From JBOFLO01 sp051657905 (lineage in GTDB: Bacteria; Patescibacteriota; Gracilibacteria; UBA1369), in the NCBI GenBank assembly GCA_051657905.1, contig JBOFLO010000019.1, forward strand, positions 1 through 23,652: a stretch of DNA of 23,652 nucleotides. The letters run 5' to 3'. A model generated the notes under the pieces. That model was not told the DNA's origin and ran no database searches. It worked only from the letters and a program-made list of their open reading frames with translations. The translations under genes were made by a program, and so were the position numbers. Shown piece by piece: positions 14,232-23,000 of the stretch; within the stretch, counting starts at the first letter, position 1; the number at the start of each line of letters is the position of its first letter.

Positions 14232-14275
14232 AAGATTAATCTTGTTATTCTAACATATTTTATTTAATTAGTCTA
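14232..14275 (-). promoter_or_regulatory. Promoter of the cNMP-domain operon with palindrome at the start site
   Basis: On the minus strand, TAGACT (14275-14270), a 17-bp spacer and TAGAAT (14252-14247). The predicted start is near 14240, which falls inside the perfect 12-bp palindrome AAGATTAATCTT (14232-14243), a possible operator. The -35 box touches the left end of the long palindrome at 14272. Confidence 0.5.
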
Positions 14276-14451
14276 GAAACGACTTGCATACTTTAAATAG
14301 CTACATCTAAATCCTGGTAATATTTTCACTTTTCTAAAAAGGTTTACTGTATAAGCGTTTGAAGGTTTTGTACTTTTTATTTTTAGAAAAGTGAAAATAT
14401 TACCAGGATTTTTGATAGGCTGGATTTTAAAGTATGCAAGTCATTTTTAGA
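14272..14451. repeat. 180-bp two-part palindrome upstream of leuS (MITE-like or structured RNA)
   Basis: Outer arms 14272-14297 and 14426-14451 pair over 26 positions with 2 mismatches (17 perfect, 14281-14297 with 14426-14442). Inner arms 14309-14340 and 14380-14411 are a perfect 32-bp inverted repeat around a 39-base loop. The two stems are separated by unpaired segments of 11 and 14 bases. No reading frame of note lies inside and no clear target-site duplication flanks it. It occupies most of the 323-bp gap between the divergent cNMP-domain gene and leuS; the remaining bases hold the cNMP promoter (left) and the G-rich leuS leader (right). Confidence 0.9.
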
Positions 14452-14487
14452 GGAATTTGATGTGGGAAGGAAGAAAAAATTTGGCTT

Positions 14488-14515
14488 GGGGGGGAAAACG
14501 GGTAAAATCAGAGGG
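14488..14515 (+). promoter_or_regulatory. G-rich leuS leader, possible RNA G-quadruplex
   Basis: A G7 run (14488-14494), GGG (14500-14502) and GGG (14513-14515) lie on the sense strand 27-54 bases before the leuS ATG. The G7 run can supply two tracts, so loops of 1, 5 and 10 bases would allow a quadruplex. It stands out in an A/T-rich gap. Confidence 0.35.
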
Positions 14516-14541
14516 TTAATAAATTTGAAAAAGTTAAGATT

Positions 14542-16938
14542 ATGCCTAATTACAAAGCGACTGAAACTGAAGCTAAGTGGCAGGGGAAATGGAAGGATAC
14601 GGGACTTTATAAAGTTAATTTTGAGGATAAGAGCAGACCGAAGTACTACAATTTGGTTATGTTTCCTTATCCATCAGGGGCTAAACTTCATATTGGGCAT
14701 TGGTATAATTTTGGGCCGGCGGATAGCTGGGGGAGATATATGAGACTGCGTGGGTTCAATGTTTTTGAGCCGATGGGTTATGATTCTTTTGGTTTGCCTG
14801 CGGAGAATTATGCGATTAAAACTGGGGTGCCGCCGCAACAGTCAATTGAAGAGAATACCAAAACTATGACTGAGCAATTGTCTTTGATTGGGACAATGTA
14901 TGATTGGTCGAAAACTTTAAAAACTTCGGAGCCGGAATATTATAAGTGGACGCAATGGGTGTTTTTGAAATTATATGAAAAAGGGCTGGCTTATCAGAAA
15001 GAGGCTTATGTGAATTGGGATCCGGTGGATCAGACTGTTTTGGCCAATGAGCAGGTTTTGCCTGATGGGACGGCGGAGAGATCGGGGGCGAAAGTTGAGC
15101 AAAAATTATTGAAACAGTGGTTTTTTAAGATTTCTGATTATTCACAGAAACTATTGGATGGATTGGATAATTTGGATTGGCCGGAGAAAACTAAATTGAT
15201 GCAGAGGAATTGGATTGGCAGAAGTGAGGGGGCGCAGATTAGGTTTGAGGTGGAGGGTGGAGCGGATTCAATTACTGTTTTTACAACTCGTCCGGATACA
15301 ATATTCGGGGCGACTTATTTGGTGGTGGCGCCGGAAAATCCGATTTTGGAGAAAATTGTGACGGCCGAGCAGCGCGAGGCGGTGGAGCAATATAGACGAG
15401 AGGTTGGGAGTAAATCGGAATTACAGAGAACTGACTTGGCTAAGGATAAAAGTGGGGTGTTTAGTGGAGGTTATGTGATTAATCCTGCCAATGGGAAAAA
15501 ATTGCCGATTTGGATTGCTGATTATGTTTTGATGACTTATGGGACAGGGGCGATTATGGCTGTGCCTGCTCATGATGAAAGAGATTTTGAATTTGCTAAG
15601 AAATTTAAATTGGAAATTTTGCCGGTGGTAGAAGGAGAAATGGATTTGGAAAAAACGGCTTTTACTGAAGATGGAAAAGCTATTAATTCGGAATTTTTAA
15701 ATGGACTTTCTACGCAGGAAGCTAAGGAGAAAATGTTTAAGTGGTTGGAGGAAAAGGGCTTTGGCAAACAATTAATCAATTATAGATTACGGGACTGGTT
15801 ATTATCACGTCAGAGATACTGGGGGGCGCCGATTCCGATTGTTTATGATCCTGAAGGTAAGGCACATCAAATTCCGGCAGAACATTTACCTTGGACTTTG
15901 CCGACAGATATTGATTTTAAACCAACTGGGACTTCCCCACTCGGCCAATCAAAGGAATTATTGGAAAGAACTGAGAAAATTTTTGGGAAAGGGTGGAAAC
16001 CAGAGATTGATACGATGGACACTTTTGTTTGTTCTAGTTTTTATTATTTGAGATATTTGATGGAGGGGGCGGGAGACAAGTTTGTGGATGCGGGAAGAGT
16101 TGACGAGTGGATGCCGGTGGATATGTATATTGGTGGGCCGGAGCATGCTTGTATGCATTTGATTTATGCGCGTTTTGTGATGATGGCTTTGAAAGATTGT
16201 GGAATTGTTAAACATGGCGAACCATTTAAGAAATTGGTGCATCAAGGATTAATCACTAATTCCGGAGCCAAGATGAGTAAGAGTAAGGGGAATGTGGTTT
16301 CGCCTGACGAGTATGTGAATAAATACGGGTCTGATGTTTTCAGAATGTATTTGATGTTTATGGGGCCTTATGCTGAAGGTGGGGATTGGAATGATAGTGG
16401 GATTAGCGGGGTGGTGCGTTTTGCGGAGAGATTTTATAATTTGGTTGGTGCGGCAGTTGAAGTGAAAGATCAGGAAGGAATGTTAAGATCGGTTAATAAA
16501 GTTATAAAAAAAGTTTCTACTGATATTGAGAAATTTAATTTCAATACTTGTATCGCAGCGTTGATGGAATTTGTGAATGAAACAGCAAAAGTTGGGTTGG
16601 ATTTGGAGAGCAGGAAAAAACTGACGATTTTGATTGCACCGTTTGCTCCGCATTTGGCTGAGGAATTATGGGCTTTGCTAGGTGAGGAATACAGTGTTTT
16701 CAATCAGACTTGGCCGAGTTTTGACGATAAATATTTAGTGATGAGTTCGATGAAAATTGCTATTCAGGTAAATGGCAAATTGCGTGGGGAAATTGAAATT
16801 GAGGCTGGGGAGGATGAGAAAGTAATTCTGGAAAAGGCTAAAAAAGAAGAGAATGTTGCTAAATATTTGGAGGAGGGGGAATTGATTAAAGAAATTTATG
16901 TGAAAGGAAAATTGGTGAGTTTGGTGGTGAAAAATTAA
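14542..16938 (+). CDS. leuS: Leucyl-tRNA synthetase
   Basis: A 798-residue class I synthetase charging tRNA-Leu. HIGH lies at residues 50-53 and KMSKS at 577-581. The CP1 editing domain is present with the threonine-rich TTRPDT (248-253) and AVPAHDERD, including Asp348, the residue that positions the misacylated amino acid. The tRNA-binding anticodon helical bundle and C-terminal domain (about 630-798) are complete. The start at 14542 fits the family N-terminus (MPNYKATETEAKWQ); no Shine-Dalgarno sequence is present. The upstream gap holds a long palindrome and a G-rich leader. Length is slightly below E. coli (860). The pilin gene follows after 39 bases. Confidence 0.96.
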   Translation: MPNYKATETEAKWQGKWKDTGLYKVNFEDKSRPKYYNLVMFPYPSGAKLHIGHWYNFGPADSWGRYMRLRGFNVFEPMGYDSFGLPAENYAIKTGVPPQQSIEENTKTMTEQLSLIGTMYDWSKTLKTSEPEYYKWTQWVFLKLYEKGLAYQKEAYVNWDPVDQTVLANEQVLPDGTAERSGAKVEQKLLKQWFFKISDYSQKLLDGLDNLDWPEKTKLMQRNWIGRSEGAQIRFEVEGGADSITVFTTRPDTIFGATYLVVAPENPILEKIVTAEQREAVEQYRREVGSKSELQRTDLAKDKSGVFSGGYVINPANGKKLPIWIADYVLMTYGTGAIMAVPAHDERDFEFAKKFKLEILPVVEGEMDLEKTAFTEDGKAINSEFLNGLSTQEAKEKMFKWLEEKGFGKQLINYRLRDWLLSRQRYWGAPIPIVYDPEGKAHQIPAEHLPWTLPTDIDFKPTGTSPLGQSKELLERTEKIFGKGWKPEIDTMDTFVCSSFYYLRYLMEGAGDKFVDAGRVDEWMPVDMYIGGPEHACMHLIYARFVMMALKDCGIVKHGEPFKKLVHQGLITNSGAKMSKSKGNVVSPDEYVNKYGSDVFRMYLMFMGPYAEGGDWNDSGISGVVRFAERFYNLVGAAVEVKDQEGMLRSVNKVIKKVSTDIEKFNFNTCIAALMEFVNETAKVGLDLESRKKLTILIAPFAPHLAEELWALLGEEYSVFNQTWPSFDDKYLVMSSMKIAIQVNGKLRGEIEIEAGEDEKVILEKAKKEENVAKYLEEGELIKEIYVKGKLVSLVVKN

Positions 16939-16939
16939 A

Positions 16940-16968
16940 GTGACAAAAAATAGGGAGGCTGTTAAAGT
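16940..16968 (+). promoter_or_regulatory. Candidate promoter of the pilin operon
   Basis: GTGACA (16940-16945), a 17-bp spacer and TAAAGT (16963-16968), starting right after the leuS stop. The predicted start near 16975 would make an almost leaderless message (ATG at 16978). Confidence 0.4.
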
Positions 16969-16977
16969 AAACTCAGC

Positions 16978-17667
16978 ATGAAAAATCAAAAAACAAAAAT
17001 CTCTTCTGCAGGGTTTACTTTGGTGGAAATGTTAGTGGTTTTGGCAATTATCGGAATTATGACCGCGATTGCTTTGAACTCTTTAATTATTTCCAATAGA
17101 CAACAACTTTTTCTAAATCAGTTTGAGGAGATTTTTAGCTCAATTAACAATGCGCGCAGTTTGGCGATTGCTGGTAAAGGTGAGCTGGATTATATAGATC
17201 ATGATCAGGATGGGTGTAATTATACTGGAGCTTTACCATGTGTGAATGGGGCTGATCATGTTACTCCGGCAAATTATGGGGTGAGATTTGATTCTACTGG
17301 TACTGGCAGAATTAGAGTTTTTGCTGATATGCAAACTCCTTTAACGGGGGCGACTGGAAACAAACTGGAATATGATGATGGAACGGCTTATATAACCGGT
17401 GATGATTTGGTGCTTCGAGATATTGCTATAGATAGTAGATTTCAATTGGAGGTTTTTTATGGAAATGGAACTTTGACAGAGGATACTTTGCCAGCGGCGA
17501 TTTTCTATTCCCCTCTTTATGCTGATATTAAATTTCAGGATGTGGCGGTAGATCAAACTAATCCATTTTATGTTGTTAGATTAAGTGAAACTACGGGGGT
17601 GCAGCGTTGCAGACAAATAAAAATTCATCAATTAGCAGGGGTACCTGAAGTAGAATCGTGTTCTTAA
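16978..17667 (+). CDS. Type IV pilin-like protein, GspH/FimT type
   Basis: A 229-residue minor pilin or pseudopilin. A short basic leader ends at Gly12, followed by Phe13 and Glu17 (GFTLVEMLVVLAIIGIM), the classic prepilin peptidase site and hydrophobic N-terminal helix. The rest is a periplasmic/extracellular beta-rich domain with four Cys residues. Residues 74-79 (DHDQDG) match a calcium-binding loop start. As first of three pilin-like genes in H-I-J order it probably forms part of the pilus tip complex. It would need a prepilin peptidase and assembly ATPase encoded elsewhere. The next gene starts one base after its stop. Confidence 0.9.
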   Translation: MKNQKTKISSAGFTLVEMLVVLAIIGIMTAIALNSLIISNRQQLFLNQFEEIFSSINNARSLAIAGKGELDYIDHDQDGCNYTGALPCVNGADHVTPANYGVRFDSTGTGRIRVFADMQTPLTGATGNKLEYDDGTAYITGDDLVLRDIAIDSRFQLEVFYGNGTLTEDTLPAAIFYSPLYADIKFQDVAVDQTNPFYVVRLSETTGVQRCRQIKIHQLAGVPEVESCS

Positions 17668-17668
17668 T

Positions 17669-18394
17669 ATGAAAAAAATATTTAAAAATTTTTGGAGAAA
17701 GAAAAGTAAAGCAGAGACTTTGCTAGAAGTGATGATTGCCGTATTTGTGGTGGCGCTGGGTTCGGCTACGGCCTCAAGTTTGATTGTGCAATCACTGCTT
17801 TCTAATCAGTATAATAAAGATAGTTTGCAGGCTTTGAATTTGGCGCAGGAAGGATTGGAAATGATGAGAGTTGTTAGAAATACCAATTGGATGAAATTTT
17901 CGGCAGACACAGATAATTGCTGGAATGTTAGACCTAATGAGGCAACTTGTGATGCGCCGACTAATTTAATTGATGAAGGGTTTTATGCATTGGGATATAC
18001 CTTAAGTACAGTAAATCCGGTGGATTTGAATGTTTATGATGGGATTTCAGCCAATGATGAAACTTATTTGCTAAGCTATTATGATTATTTACCGACTGCA
18101 GATGCTGATGGGGATACAGTTATAGATAATGATAGAGAATTTGTGGGAAGTAATGGACCTGGTGGATCGGCGATTGCTTTGGATGATGGGGTGCCGGTTA
18201 ATACTAAATTTTATAGAAGTGTAAGGGTGATTTATAAAACTGCCAATGATGTGGATGGAGAATTGGTGGATCCTTCAGCTCCGGTAAAGGAGAATGGAAA
18301 TATAATGATGATTATTTCAAAAGTACAATGGAGAGTTCAGGGAGGGCAGTCTCATCAAATAATCTTAAGCAGCGCTTTAAGTAAATATAAATAA
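17669..18394 (+). CDS. Type IV pilin-like protein, GspI/PilV type
   Basis: A 241-residue pilin-like protein. A basic N-terminus (residues 1-14) precedes ETLLEVMIAVFVVALG, the PilV/GspI-type helix with Glu20 at the expected +5 position. The cleavage site is unusual: Ala15 stands at -1 instead of Gly, and Glu16 at +1 instead of Phe. The extracellular domain carries an acidic loop DADGDTVID (145-153) that resembles an EF-hand calcium site. The stop overlaps the next start (TAATG at 18392-18396), so translation of the two is probably coupled. Role: minor pilin of the tip complex. Confidence 0.85.
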   Translation: MKKIFKNFWRKKSKAETLLEVMIAVFVVALGSATASSLIVQSLLSNQYNKDSLQALNLAQEGLEMMRVVRNTNWMKFSADTDNCWNVRPNEATCDAPTNLIDEGFYALGYTLSTVNPVDLNVYDGISANDETYLLSYYDYLPTADADGDTVIDNDREFVGSNGPGGSAIALDDGVPVNTKFYRSVRVIYKTANDVDGELVDPSAPVKENGNIMMIISKVQWRVQGGQSHQIILSSALSKYK

Positions 18395-19509
18395 TGCGGA
18401 AAAACGATTTTAAAAATCAGCAAAACGGTTTAACAATAGTGGAATTATTGGTAGCTATTGGTATTTTCACCATTGTTGGTTTGATGGCGGTGAATATTTT
18501 TGTGAATATAACTAGAATTCAAGGACGACTTTCTTTGGAAAATGCTATTTATGAAGATGCGCGCTTTATGATGGAGAGAATTAGTAGATCGATTAGAAGT
18601 AATGCGATTGATTATGAGGAATATTTCAATAAGGCTATTGATAGCAATAATCAATTTGGAGACCTTTATGGATGTTATGCGGCGCAGTTTTATAATCCTG
18701 GGGAGCAGATAGAAGGGCAGGATTTGGATTCAGGGGGCGTGGCTGCTATTCCTGGGGAATTGGGGGCTTTCTGCAGTGATGGAGAATTGTATAGTGGACA
18801 GGACTGTACTGTTTACAAGCCATCATTAGATATTAATACGGGTTTTTATCCATACAATGGGAAGTCTTTGGCTGTGACGCCTGAGGGGGAAAATTCTAAT
18901 GCATTTTGTCCGGTGGAGCAGATTGGGGTGGTAAGCTGTGATGGAACTGAGCCGACTTATCCACAGGAAAGTTTGTATTTGATTAGTCCGGATGGGAAAA
19001 GAAAAACTATATTTGGTTTGAAAACAATCAATGGACCGGAGAGAGCTTTGTCACTTTTGGAATTAACTGGGCAGGATGGAAATAATGATGGTATTTCAGA
19101 AAAATGGAGTGGGTGTACCGGTGATTTCTGTTGTTCTGAAGGCTTTGATTGTACTTTAACAAGCCCGTCTACAACTTTGGAAGATACTTTGGCACAAGGG
19201 CCGATTTATGAAGGATTTATTCCAATCAGTCCGCTTAGAACAAATGTGAAAAATATTACTTTTTATGTTCTTCCGGTAGAAGATCCTCGCAAAGCGTTTG
19301 CTGAAGAGGATGTAATTTATAATCCAAGAGTGATAGTGGTTTTGACAGTAACGCCGACGCTGGCTCAATTAAATAGATACGGAGATCCAGGTAATGTGCC
19401 GGAATTAACCTTGCAAACTACTATTTCTTCGCGTATTCAGACTGAGGTAAAAAGTTATTTGGGGAATGATACATATAACCTAGATAGCGGCGTGGTTTGC
19501 CCATTGTAA
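18394..19509 (+). CDS. Type IV pilin-like protein, GspJ/PilW type, Cys-rich
   Basis: A 371-residue minor pilin. The prepilin site is Gly12-Leu13 with Glu17 (GLTIVELLVAIGIFTIVGLM). The long extracellular domain has 10 Cys residues (94, 127, 138, 172, 182, 241, 246, 247, 253 and one near the C-terminus), so it is likely stabilised by disulfides. Residues 228-236 (DGNNDGISE) fit a calcium-loop pattern. GspJ/PilW proteins sit near the tip of the pseudopilus with GspI and GspH. The protein is longer than most GspJ (about 200), through insertions in the extracellular part. The gene is followed by tsaB 15 bases on. Confidence 0.85.
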   Translation: MRKNDFKNQQNGLTIVELLVAIGIFTIVGLMAVNIFVNITRIQGRLSLENAIYEDARFMMERISRSIRSNAIDYEEYFNKAIDSNNQFGDLYGCYAAQFYNPGEQIEGQDLDSGGVAAIPGELGAFCSDGELYSGQDCTVYKPSLDINTGFYPYNGKSLAVTPEGENSNAFCPVEQIGVVSCDGTEPTYPQESLYLISPDGKRKTIFGLKTINGPERALSLLELTGQDGNNDGISEKWSGCTGDFCCSEGFDCTLTSPSTTLEDTLAQGPIYEGFIPISPLRTNVKNITFYVLPVEDPRKAFAEEDVIYNPRVIVVLTVTPTLAQLNRYGDPGNVPELTLQTTISSRIQTEVKSYLGNDTYNLDSGVVCPL

Positions 19510-19524
19510 ATTTGAGTGGAATTT

Positions 19525-19947
19525 ATGGAAAATATTTTAGTGATACAAACAGTGAATGATCCTTTGGAAGTGGCTTTGTGGAATGAAAAATCCTTGAGCT
19601 CGAAACAATGGATAAGTGCTAAGGATGAAGTAGCCAGAGTTTTGCCGATGGTGGAAGAATTACTGCGAGAGGAAAAATTGAATTATGAGGATTTGAAAGG
19701 AATTGCGGTGGTGAATGGCATAGGTAGTTTTTCGGCTACCAGAATTGGGGTGACAATTGCCAATAGTTTGGCTTTTGCATTGGATATTCCCCTTTTTGAA
19801 ATTACGGTTGAGAAAAATACGAAGATTGATTTGAGAAAAATAATGGAAAAGATGGATGAAAATAAAGTTAAGCCTGTAAAAATTGCGCAGGCAGTTTATG
19901 ATACCGAGCCAATGATTTCACCTTCTAAAAAGCAAAAGTTTGTTTAG
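19525..19947 (+). CDS. tsaB: TsaB-like protein, short form (tRNA t6A synthesis)
   Basis: A 140-residue protein matching the N-terminal lobe of TsaB, the partner of TsaD in making threonylcarbamoyl-adenosine at tRNA position 37. The most telling segment is GIGSFSATRIGVTIANSLAFALDIPLF (residues about 65-91), equivalent to GPGSFTGLRIGVATAKGLAFAL in standard TsaB, which forms the TsaD contact. The N-terminal strand reads ILVIQTV instead of the usual ILAIDTS. TsaB is usually 220-230 residues; here the second lobe is absent and only a polar tail of about 45 residues follows. I chose ATG 19525; a GTG at 19516 would add three residues. The gene ends in TAG and belongs to the pilin transcript by spacing only. 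Confidence 0.75.
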   Translation: MENILVIQTVNDPLEVALWNEKSLSSKQWISAKDEVARVLPMVEELLREEKLNYEDLKGIAVVNGIGSFSATRIGVTIANSLAFALDIPLFEITVEKNTKIDLRKIMEKMDENKVKPVKIAQAVYDTEPMISPSKKQKFV

Positions 19948-19991
19948 TGGAAAGAATATCTAGGGGATGAGAATAAACTCAGTTCGCTTGT

Positions 19992-20019
19992 TTGACATTT
20001 TTTGATATTAGTTTATAAT
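19992..20019 (+). promoter_or_regulatory. Consensus sigma70 promoter of the surface protein gene
   Basis: Perfect TTGACA (19992-19997), a 16-bp spacer and perfect TATAAT (20014-20019), the best promoter in the window. The predicted start near 20026 leaves a leader of about 24 bases without Shine-Dalgarno sequence. Strong expression of the protein at 20050-23076 is likely. Confidence 0.88.
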
Positions 20020-20049
20020 GACTAGATATCCTATAAATCAAAAACAAAC

Positions 20050-23000
20050 ATGCAAAATGAAAATTTAACCCCAAATGGAGGGGGCAATATGCCGGATAAT
20101 CGGCCAGTTGTACCTAATAACTCTACTCCCGAGCAAAAACCCCTTAAGCCATGGATGATTGGTTTGGGAGCTTTAGGCGTGGTGGTTGTAGTGGGATTAG
20201 CGGTGACTTTGAGTCAGGGGGACTTATTTAAAGGTCAATTGGCACTTAGAGACAGTGCAATTAAATTGACTACTAACAATGACTATTCTGCTGAAGTTAA
20301 AACAAAAGGATTGGATTTTACAGAAAAACTTTGGGAAGTGAAATTGGGAGAAAAAAGTTTTACTGTTTCTGCAGACAAGAGAATGGTTGACTCAGTTCAG
20401 ATGAAAGCAAATGGACTGGAAGTTGACAATTCCGCTTATGCAAAAACAGGGCTTGGAGAAGATTTGTATTTAAAACTTACTCCGGTAAGAGATGCGACGG
20501 CCAGCAGAGATACCAATAGCGAAACTACTCTTGGTGATAATCCAATTATTAATACTGACAATACTAGAACGCAAGCCGAAGCCTATACTCCTAATACAGA
20601 TGTTAATGCCAGTGCGACGGCGGTGCAGAATCAAGAATATGAAGCGGCTGATACAGCAGGCGCTAGTGTTCAATACAATGAAGCTGAAACTTTAGATGTT
20701 AAAGATAATGCTTCTGCGACATATGAGGTTGATTCAAAAAACGAAATTACGGCAGTTGATGGTGTTTCAGCAAATATGAATACTGGTGATTCAAACGGTA
20801 TTATTACAACTCAAATTAATGATGAAAGAGATGTATCAAGTGTCGAGCAACAAAAAGATTTGGAGGTTACTACAAGCACTAGAGATACAAGCATGGTTAA
20901 TCTTCCTGTAACTACTTCTTCCACAAGTATTGATGAGGGCAAAGATGGAATTGGTACAACTGATAATACAATGGAAGTGCAAAAAGCTGAGGATACTGAC
21001 AAAACTAAATTAGAGTCTAGTTTGTTTAATGTAGCTCATGCGGCGATTTCTAAGGAAATGGCTTGTCAGATTGATAAGAATTTCATTGTTAAATGTACAG
21101 ATGTAGCGGGATATCCGAATAATTTATATACAGTTAATGTTAATAATGCTCCTGAAGCTAATTTTAGCTTCCCGATGAGAATAGTTAACTCAAGCTGTAA
21201 AGATTTTGATGGACTTAGATTTGATCCGGCTGAATTTACTTTCAATGATAAGGATACAGTTTATACAACCAAAATGTATGCTTACTTAGGAAGCGATGAA
21301 TTTGCCATGCAGGATGTTTGTAGAGCTAGTTGGAAAGATGTGGGAGCGCAAAATGGCACAGTAGCCCTTAAAATTTCTGAAGCGGCTAATAGCGCCAATT
21401 ATGCAGAACAAAATATGCAAGCTGCGGATATGAGTAAAGAACAAGCTTTACTTGGTGGTTTTGTAACCGCGACTGAAGGTGGGGCGTTGAAAATTGATTT
21501 GGCTAAGGCTGCTGTGGGTGGAAGTGTTGGCACTTTGAAAGCCAATGCGGAATACAATTTACAGGTGGCGGCGTTGATGAAAACTCTTTCTCCAGTTTTG
21601 AAAATTAAGAGTTTAGGAGTTGTGCCTGAACAAACTATGACTCCAGTACTTATTCCGGAGAAAGTGGACAATACTATGACTCCGGTGATTGTAACTACAG
21701 ATAAGGTTGATAATACAATGACTCCAGTGATTGTGACTGGAACAAGAGATAGAAACTGTTCTAATTTAGATAGATTGGCATTTACTCCAAATGCTTTGAC
21801 TTATACAGAAGGTGAAGCAAATGCAGTACTTTCTAGTACATTGAGTGGATACGAAGGTGGAAAAGAAATTGGTATTCCTTTTGATCAATCAATTTGTGGC
21901 GAGGCGATCAACAACCTCCAATTGGAAGGTTCCGGTTTCTATATTGATGTGGTAAATACAGCAAATAAGACTACAGTTACTCAATTATTGGATATGAGTG
22001 ATGATACTTTGGACGCTATGGGACAAAAAGCAATTTTGGAAGGATTTAATTTATTTGATGGAATTTTGAATGTTAAATTAACTCAAAATGAAGATAAGCA
22101 AATTAAATTAGTATTCAATAATGACTTAACTAAGAGAAGTGTTGGTAAAGAATTGAGTTTAGTTTCGGGTCAGCTTTATCAAGTAAATTTGAGAGGGGTG
22201 CTTTTGAAAGACAGTAAAGCGGGGCAAGTTGCTAGCAACTTTACTCCTGGCGATAAAGTATTGGCTTCTTATACTTTGAGAATTAATGAAAGACCGGTAA
22301 CTGTCACACAACCTACTCAAACTACAACGACAACGACAAGCACGACTACAACCACAACAACTACAACTCCAGAAAAACCAGTTAAGAGAACTGAAAGATC
22401 TACTGAACCATGTGTGGTAGGCGGGAAAAACTACTATTTTGCAGAAGGTCCTGACTCCTCATATTGTAGAGATTTGCAAGGTTTAGAGACTGTGCTTAAA
22501 ACAGATCAAGCTCCGGAAACTCCACAAGTTAGATATACAACAGCCTTGGCAGTACAAAGAATTATTAATGAAATTATTGCTGAAAAAGACTTGGATGCGC
22601 GTTTCAGAGTAAGAAATATTACTTCAACTTGGTATTCAGCTTTGGTTGATGGAGGCCAAATTGCTTCTGTATCAACACAAGAAATGGCTGATTTCAAGAA
22701 TGTATATGCAACTGGGATTTTGAAAGGAAGAATTAATCCTCAAGATCGTTCAGAAATTACTTTGGCTCCTTTGGATCAAGTAACATATGCTGAGTTATTA
22801 TCTATCTTAAGACAAGCGGTTGCTTCTGTACTTGGAGTAAATCCAACTATTAAAGACAATAATTTGCCAACATTCTTATTAAATGAATACCGTCAAAATC
22901 CGGATTTGAAATGGGTGGCGGAAGCAGTTTCATTTGGTGTTGAATATAATATTATTGAAAAAGATGAATTTAATAGAGATAGTTTGTTCAGTGTAGCCAA

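Noticed and set aside
14272..14451. Integron attC site or CRISPR-like repeat
   Set aside because: No attC core site (GTTRRRY/RYYYAAC) at the ends, no tandem repeat units and no integrase or cas gene nearby.
14460..14519. A 19-codon frame before leuS as a possible leucine attenuator peptide
   Set aside because: It contains one Leu codon only and is followed by no terminator/antiterminator pair, so a leader-peptide role is not supported. No T-box motif is visible either.
14462..14743. A 93-codon frame with GTG start overlapping the beginning of leuS
   Set aside because: It overlaps the leuS N-terminus in another frame and its sequence is a frame shadow of conserved LeuRS codons.
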